Origin: Saltatorellus ferox
GTDB taxonomy: Bacteria > Planctomycetota > UBA1135 > GCA-002686595
Direction of reading: 5' to 3'
Assembly: GCA_007751475.1 (NCBI GenBank)
Contig: CP036434.1
Location: 6,205,524-6,269,523 of the forward strand
DNA: 64,000 nt
This document shows positions 60,040 to 64,000 of the stretch, in pieces. The translations under genes and the position numbers were made by a program. Below the pieces are notes generated by a model that saw only the letters and a list, made by a program, of their open reading frames with translations, had not been told where the DNA came from and did no database searches. Position 1 is the first letter of the stretch. Each line of letters starts with the position of its first letter.

Positions 60040-61152
60040 ATAAAACACCTCCCCCAGTTCGTCGGGTCCCTTCTCGTCTCCGCCCCGGCAGCCCTCGCCC
60101 AGGCGCCCGAGATCATGCATTTCACCTTCGATGGGATGGACGTCACCAACGTGGCCTCGCCTGGCTACGCCGCCGCCGCGACCAACCAGGGGATGATCTT
60201 CACGCCGAGCACCGGCTGCGGAAGAGGCTTTGCCGCCGAGTCCGTCGGCAGTTCCTTGCTGATCGAGACCAACTACGCGGTCGACTTCGGAACCAGCAGC
60301 TGGACCATCGGCATGATCGTGGACCTCGAAACGGGCGGGAACGGATTCCAGTACTTCTTCGGGGCCAACAGCGCGTCCACCATGCGGTGCTTCTGCAACG
60401 GTGCGTCTGGCCAGGACAATATCATGCTGCGCTCCCCCGGCGGTGACATCGTGATCGACGGCGCCACAACACTCGGCACCCCCCACCAGATCGTCTTCGT
60501 CTACGACTCGGTCGCCCAGGAGATACGGGGCTACCTGGACGGCGTACTCACAGAGACCATGCCGCAGAGCTCGGCGCTGGACCTCAACGGGACTGCAGCT
60601 GACTTTCAGGTCGGAGGTCACCTGGGCGGCACCATGCTCACGGGCAGCACGATCGACGAGTTCAGGGTCTATCGGCGAGCCGTGGACCAGAGCGAGATCA
60701 CCAGCTGGGCGGCATGCACCGGAGGCAGCGGCATGAACTACTGCACCCCGGCCGTGAACTCCACGGGGGTCGCGGCCTCTATCTTCGGGACAGGCTCGAC
60801 CGTCGTGACGAACAACAGCTTCGAGCTGGGCGCCAGGGACATGCCTGTGTTCTCCTTCGCGTTCTTCATCACGAGCCAGACCCAGGGCTTCGCCATGAAC
60901 CCAGGTGGCAGCGCGGGCAACCTCTGCGTGACCGGATCCGTTGGACGCTACGTGGGCCCGGGCCAGATCCAGCAGTCGAACCTGGCCGGTGAGATCAGCC
61001 TGGCCATCGACCTGACCGCGACGCCCCAGCCGAACGGATTCGTATCCGTCCAGCCTGGCGAGACCTGGAACTTCCAGGTCTGGTACCGCGACTCGGCCGG
61101 AGGGGTCCCGACGTCGAACTTCTCGGACGGGCTGCAGGTCGACTTTCTGTAA
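60040..61152 (+). CDS. Exported LamG-like protein with planctomycete C-terminal domain; ATA at the expected start
   Basis: About 370 residues. The signal peptide reads (M)KHLPQFVGSLLVSAPAALAQ, but its first codon is ATA (60040) and there is no ATG, GTG or TTG between it and a stop at 59944; the first ATG (60115) would skip the signal. So either ATA is used or the gene is silenced by a start mutation. Residues about 30-225 form a LamG/concanavalin-like sandwich (GYLDGVLTETMPQSSALDLN, STIDEFRVYRRAVDQSEI). The last 140 carry NLCVTGSVGRY and TWNFQVWYRD, shared with the propeller protein at 28559. Confidence 0.65.
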   Translation: MKHLPQFVGSLLVSAPAALAQAPEIMHFTFDGMDVTNVASPGYAAAATNQGMIFTPSTGCGRGFAAESVGSSLLIETNYAVDFGTSSWTIGMIVDLETGGNGFQYFFGANSASTMRCFCNGASGQDNIMLRSPGGDIVIDGATTLGTPHQIVFVYDSVAQEIRGYLDGVLTETMPQSSALDLNGTAADFQVGGHLGGTMLTGSTIDEFRVYRRAVDQSEITSWAACTGGSGMNYCTPAVNSTGVAASIFGTGSTVVTNNSFELGARDMPVFSFAFFITSQTQGFAMNPGGSAGNLCVTGSVGRYVGPGQIQQSNLAGEISLAIDLTATPQPNGFVSVQPGETWNFQVWYRDSAGGVPTSNFSDGLQVDFL

Positions 61153-61313
61153 ACGGCCCGAGCGCCCGGTTCCAGGTGAACGGCAGACTCTGGCGGTCCA
61201 GGGTCAAGATTCAGCAAAGAGTGCGGGTCTCGGCGGCCAGGAGAGCTGCCGCGGTCCCGCACGCCAAATTTCGGCGCGAGAATCACCAGCGAGCTCCCCT
61301 TTCCCCTTGGGGA

Positions 61314-63536
61314 ATGAGAAGAATCTTCCGACACGATTCTCACGAGATGCTGGACGACCTAGGAAACACGCCCGACGAGCTGGAGGGGCACCACGAGTTC
61401 GAGACCACCGGGCCGCGGCCCTCGCCCGGATTCGCCTCGCCCGAGCTGTTTCTCAACCGCGAGCTCAGCCTGCTGGAGTTCAATCGTCGCGTGCTCGCGC
61501 AGGCGCTGGATGACCGCATTCCTCTGCTCGAGCGACTGAAGTTCCTCACGATCTCCAGCACGAACCTCGACGAGTTCTTCGAGGTGCGCAAGGCCTCGCA
61601 CCAGGAGCGCTCGACCCACGGCTCCAGCATGACGGAGATCGACGGGCGCTCGACGCGACAGGTGCTGACCGACATCGGACTCGGGGCACGAACGCTCGTC
61701 GCCGATCAGTATCGCGCGCTGAACGAGGTGCTGCTCCCCGAACTGGAGAAGGAGAACATCCGCATCCTGCGCCGGGACGTCTGGACGGAAGAGCAGGCCG
61801 AGTGGATCAGCACCTACTTTCGGCGCCAGGTCGAACCGATCCTCACGCCGGTCGGGCTCGATCCCTCGCATCCGTTCCCGAAGATCCTCAACAAGAGCCT
61901 CAACTTCATCGTCCTCGTGAACGGCGACGACGCGTTCGGCCGTGAGACCGGGATCGCGGTGGTTCAGGTCCCCCGAGCTCTGCCGCGCCTCATCGCGCTG
62001 CCCCGCACGATCACGGGGGACGACATGGCCTGGGTCATGCTTTCGTCGGTGGTACACGCGCACATCGCCACACTCTTCCCGGGCATGGAAGTGCTCGGCT
62101 GCCATCAGTTCCGCGTCACGCGCAACAGCGAGCTTTGGGTCGACGACGAGGAGGTCGAAAACATCCTCGAAGCGCTGGAGGGCGAGCTGCCCGAGCGCAA
62201 GTACGCCGAGGCCGTGCGCCTCGAGGTCGCCTCCGACTGCCCCGACGAGGTCTCGACGTTCCTGCTCAAGCGCTTCGAACTTCCGGAAGACGACCTGTAC
62301 CGCGTCGACGGTCCCGTGAACCTCGGGCGCCTCGGCGTGCTCCACGGCATGGCCGATCGGCCGGACCTCAAGTACCCGCCGTTCACCGCTCGCTTCCCGC
62401 GCCAGCTCGCGCGCACCGAAGATCCTTTCGAGGCGATCCGTCAGGCGGACATCGTTCTCCATCACCCCTACGAGTCGTTCGCCCCCGTCGTGGACCTGAT
62501 CCGTCGCGCCGCGAGCGACCCCGACGTCCTCGCGATCAAGCAGACGCTCTACCGCACGGACAAGAACTCCCCCATCGTCTCGGCGCTCGTCGAGGCCGCG
62601 GAGAACGGCAAGCAGGTCACGACCGTCGTCGAGCTACGCGCGCGCTTCGACGAGGCCGAGAACATCGACCTCGCGACCCAGCTCCAGGACGTCGGCGCCC
62701 AGGTCGTCTACGGCGTCGTCGGCTACAAGACGCACGCGAAGATGACGCTGATCGTCCGGCGCGAGCCTGACGGCCTCGTGCGCTACGTGCACATGTCGAG
62801 CGGCAACTACCACGCAGGCACCGCCCGCGCCTACACCGACGTCGGGCTCCTCACCGCCGATGAGGCGATCGCCGACGACGTCCATCACCTGTTTCACCGG
62901 CTCACCGGGCTCGGCGCGATGCAGCCCCTGCGCAAGCTGCTCGACGCGCCGTTCACGCTTCGTCACGAGATGCGCGAGCTGATCGCCCAGGAGGCCGTCA
63001 ACGCTCGCGCCGGGAAGCCCGCACGCATCATCGCCAAGATGAACGCGCTCACGGAGCAGCGCACGATCCGGTCGCTCTACGAGGCGAGCCAGGCGGGCGT
63101 CCAGATCGACCTCATCATCCGAGGCGCGTGCTGCCTCAGGCCCGGCGTCCCCGGCGTCTCGGACAACATTCGCGTGCGCTCGGTGCTGGGTCGATTCCTG
63201 GAGCACTCGCGCCTCGTCTTCTTCGAAGCTGGCGGAGACCGCCTCCTCTTCGCGAGCAGCGCGGACTGGATGTCGCGGAACCTCTATCGCCGCGTGGAGA
63301 CCTGCTTCCCCATCGAAGACCTGAGCATCAAGGACCGCCTCATCGCCGAGGACCTCGAGATCTACCTGGGTGACGACGTGGCGGCATGGGACCTGGAATC
63401 GGGTGGGAGCTATCACCGGACCGGTGGCAGCGTCGACCCCCAGGTCGAGCTGCTGAAGCGGATCGCCTCCGTGCCCGAGCCCGACAAGGTCGATCTGGAG
63501 GGCGGCGGGCGACGCCACGAGCTTCGGCCAGCCTGA
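61314..63536 (+). CDS. ppk: Polyphosphate kinase 1
   Basis: 740 residues from the ATG at 61314; an ATG at 61347 is equally possible and the frame further upstream is not conserved. N domain LFLNRELSLLEFNRRVLAQA; catalytic phospho-His474 in YKTHAKMTLIVRRE; second His631 in FLEHSRLVFF; arginines and ADWMSRNLYRRVE of the phospholipase-D-like C domains. It makes polyphosphate from ATP at the inner membrane. Monocistronic, followed after 50 bp by a hydrolase. Confidence 0.95.
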   Translation: MRRIFRHDSHEMLDDLGNTPDELEGHHEFETTGPRPSPGFASPELFLNRELSLLEFNRRVLAQALDDRIPLLERLKFLTISSTNLDEFFEVRKASHQERSTHGSSMTEIDGRSTRQVLTDIGLGARTLVADQYRALNEVLLPELEKENIRILRRDVWTEEQAEWISTYFRRQVEPILTPVGLDPSHPFPKILNKSLNFIVLVNGDDAFGRETGIAVVQVPRALPRLIALPRTITGDDMAWVMLSSVVHAHIATLFPGMEVLGCHQFRVTRNSELWVDDEEVENILEALEGELPERKYAEAVRLEVASDCPDEVSTFLLKRFELPEDDLYRVDGPVNLGRLGVLHGMADRPDLKYPPFTARFPRQLARTEDPFEAIRQADIVLHHPYESFAPVVDLIRRAASDPDVLAIKQTLYRTDKNSPIVSALVEAAENGKQVTTVVELRARFDEAENIDLATQLQDVGAQVVYGVVGYKTHAKMTLIVRREPDGLVRYVHMSSGNYHAGTARAYTDVGLLTADEAIADDVHHLFHRLTGLGAMQPLRKLLDAPFTLRHEMRELIAQEAVNARAGKPARIIAKMNALTEQRTIRSLYEASQAGVQIDLIIRGACCLRPGVPGVSDNIRVRSVLGRFLEHSRLVFFEAGGDRLLFASSADWMSRNLYRRVETCFPIEDLSIKDRLIAEDLEIYLGDDVAAWDLESGGSYHRTGGSVDPQVELLKRIASVPEPDKVDLEGGGRRHELRPA

Positions 63537-63586
63537 CGAGGTGGCCACACGAAGAGGGAGCCCCGGAGCGTAGACTGGCGATCATC

Positions 63587-64000
63587 ATGAAACGCTTCTC
63601 CTGTCTCACTCCCCTCTTCCTCTTCCTCCTCCAGGCCCCTTTCCTGGCGACCTCCTGCGCCTCCTCCAGCGCTGACCACGGCTCCCCCGCGGCGGCCTCG
63701 ATCGAGTCCCGGGAGATCCAGTACGAAGCCGACGGCGTGGCGCTGACCGGCTACCTCGCGCGACCGAGCGAGCATGCGAAGTCGGCCCCCGGCGTGCTGG
63801 TCATCCATGAGTGGTGGGGTCATAACGACTACGTGCGCAGGCGCGCCGACGAGCTGGCCGAACTCGGCTACGTGGCGTTCGCCCTCGATATGTACGGCTC
63901 GGGCAAGACGGCCTCGCACCCCACTGACGCCGGCGCCTTCGCGGGCGAGGTGATGGCGAACGCCGACGTGATGGAAGCCCGCTTCCGCGCGGCACTCGAG
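63587..64000 (+). CDS. Dienelactone-hydrolase-family lipoprotein (3' partial)
   Basis: 138 residues are visible before the window ends. Lipoprotein signal (APFLATSC, Cys24), then the dienelactone-hydrolase start YEADGVALTGYLARP, VLVIHEWWGHNDYVRRRADE (oxyanion strand and conserved Glu-x-Trp-x-Gly) and LGYVAFALDMYGSGK. The nucleophile would lie beyond the window. An exported hydrolase of small esters or lactones, by family. Confidence 0.85.
   Translation, partial: MKRFSCLTPLFLFLLQAPFLATSCASSSADHGSPAAASIESREIQYEADGVALTGYLARPSEHAKSAPGVLVIHEWWGHNDYVRRRADELAELGYVAFALDMYGSGKTASHPTDAGAFAGEVMANADVMEARFRAALE

Overview
This is a high-GC, gene-dense chromosomal stretch from what looks like a member of the Planctomycetota, probably the marine Poly30/Saltatorellus-like lineage. 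The assignment is an inference from gene content: a CHAT protease next to an anti-sigma-like membrane protein, an ECF sigma factor fused to a membrane segment and a large extracytoplasmic part, a TPR/CRTAC1 (FG-GAP plus ASPIC/UnbV) pair, a periplasmic two-component-type propeller lipoprotein, an archaeal-type prolyl-tRNA synthetase, and two secreted proteins sharing a C-terminal domain with the signature NLC-x(2)-G-x(2)-GR and WxFQxWYRD. No rRNA, CRISPR array or prophage is visible. There is one tRNA (Arg-CCU).

Layout. 1-6.3 kb: anti-sigma-like protein (cut by the window start), CHAT protease, two unknown secreted proteins and a possible Cys-rich micro-ORF. 6.3-11.8 kb: accessory island bounded by two inverted copies of a 164-bp MITE-like palindrome (about 96% identical). 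It holds a nitrilase-family amidase, a methyltransferase/phosphotransferase fusion, a DUF2461 protein and an intact IS701-like insertion sequence. 12-18.7 kb: a FadE-like but degenerate acyl-CoA dehydrogenase homologue, then a signalling operon (HAMP-only membrane protein, CHASE-type histidine kinase, receiver-kinase hybrid lacking the phosphoacceptor His). 18.7-28.4 kb: secreted alpha-toroid protein divergent from the sigma-factor fusion, then a three-gene exporter operon (ABC, HlyD, TolC) whose ABC ATPase motifs are all lost. 28.6-33.4 kb: secreted beta-propeller, Old Yellow Enzyme with a divergent TetR regulator, tRNA-Arg. 33.4-42.5 kb: propeller lipoprotein, a four-gene operon of zinc-ribbon proteins and an HD hydrolase, EamA transporter, a membrane protein resembling an M48 peptidase without its metal site, YgjP-like metallopeptidase, Lys/Ala/Pro-rich protein, a perfect 46-bp-arm palindrome, TrhO and a YCII lipoprotein. 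42.7-53.3 kb: EF-hand/ClpP-like/BNR fusion, PyrD, DUF3050, PhyH-like oxygenase, glycosyltransferase, receiver, pseudopilin, rhodanese, ProS. 53.4-64 kb: alpha/beta-hydrolase lacking its nucleophile, TPR/CRTAC1 pair, two coupled unknown genes, a VapC relic, a LamG protein with an apparent ATA start, Ppk1 and a dienelactone hydrolase cut by the window end.

How the genes relate. Core metabolism (pyrD, proS, ppk, trhO, tRNA) is scattered among lineage-specific envelope and signalling genes. A recurring pattern is loss of catalytic motifs in otherwise well-preserved folds: exporter ATPase, histidine kinase, alpha/beta-hydrolase, M48-like protein, and possibly the FadE homologue. No single gene cluster here is a clear new defence system. 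The most unusual material is the degenerate exporter operon, the sigma-factor fusion, the MITE/IS island and the family of intergenic palindromes built on an ACC(A/T)GGT core.
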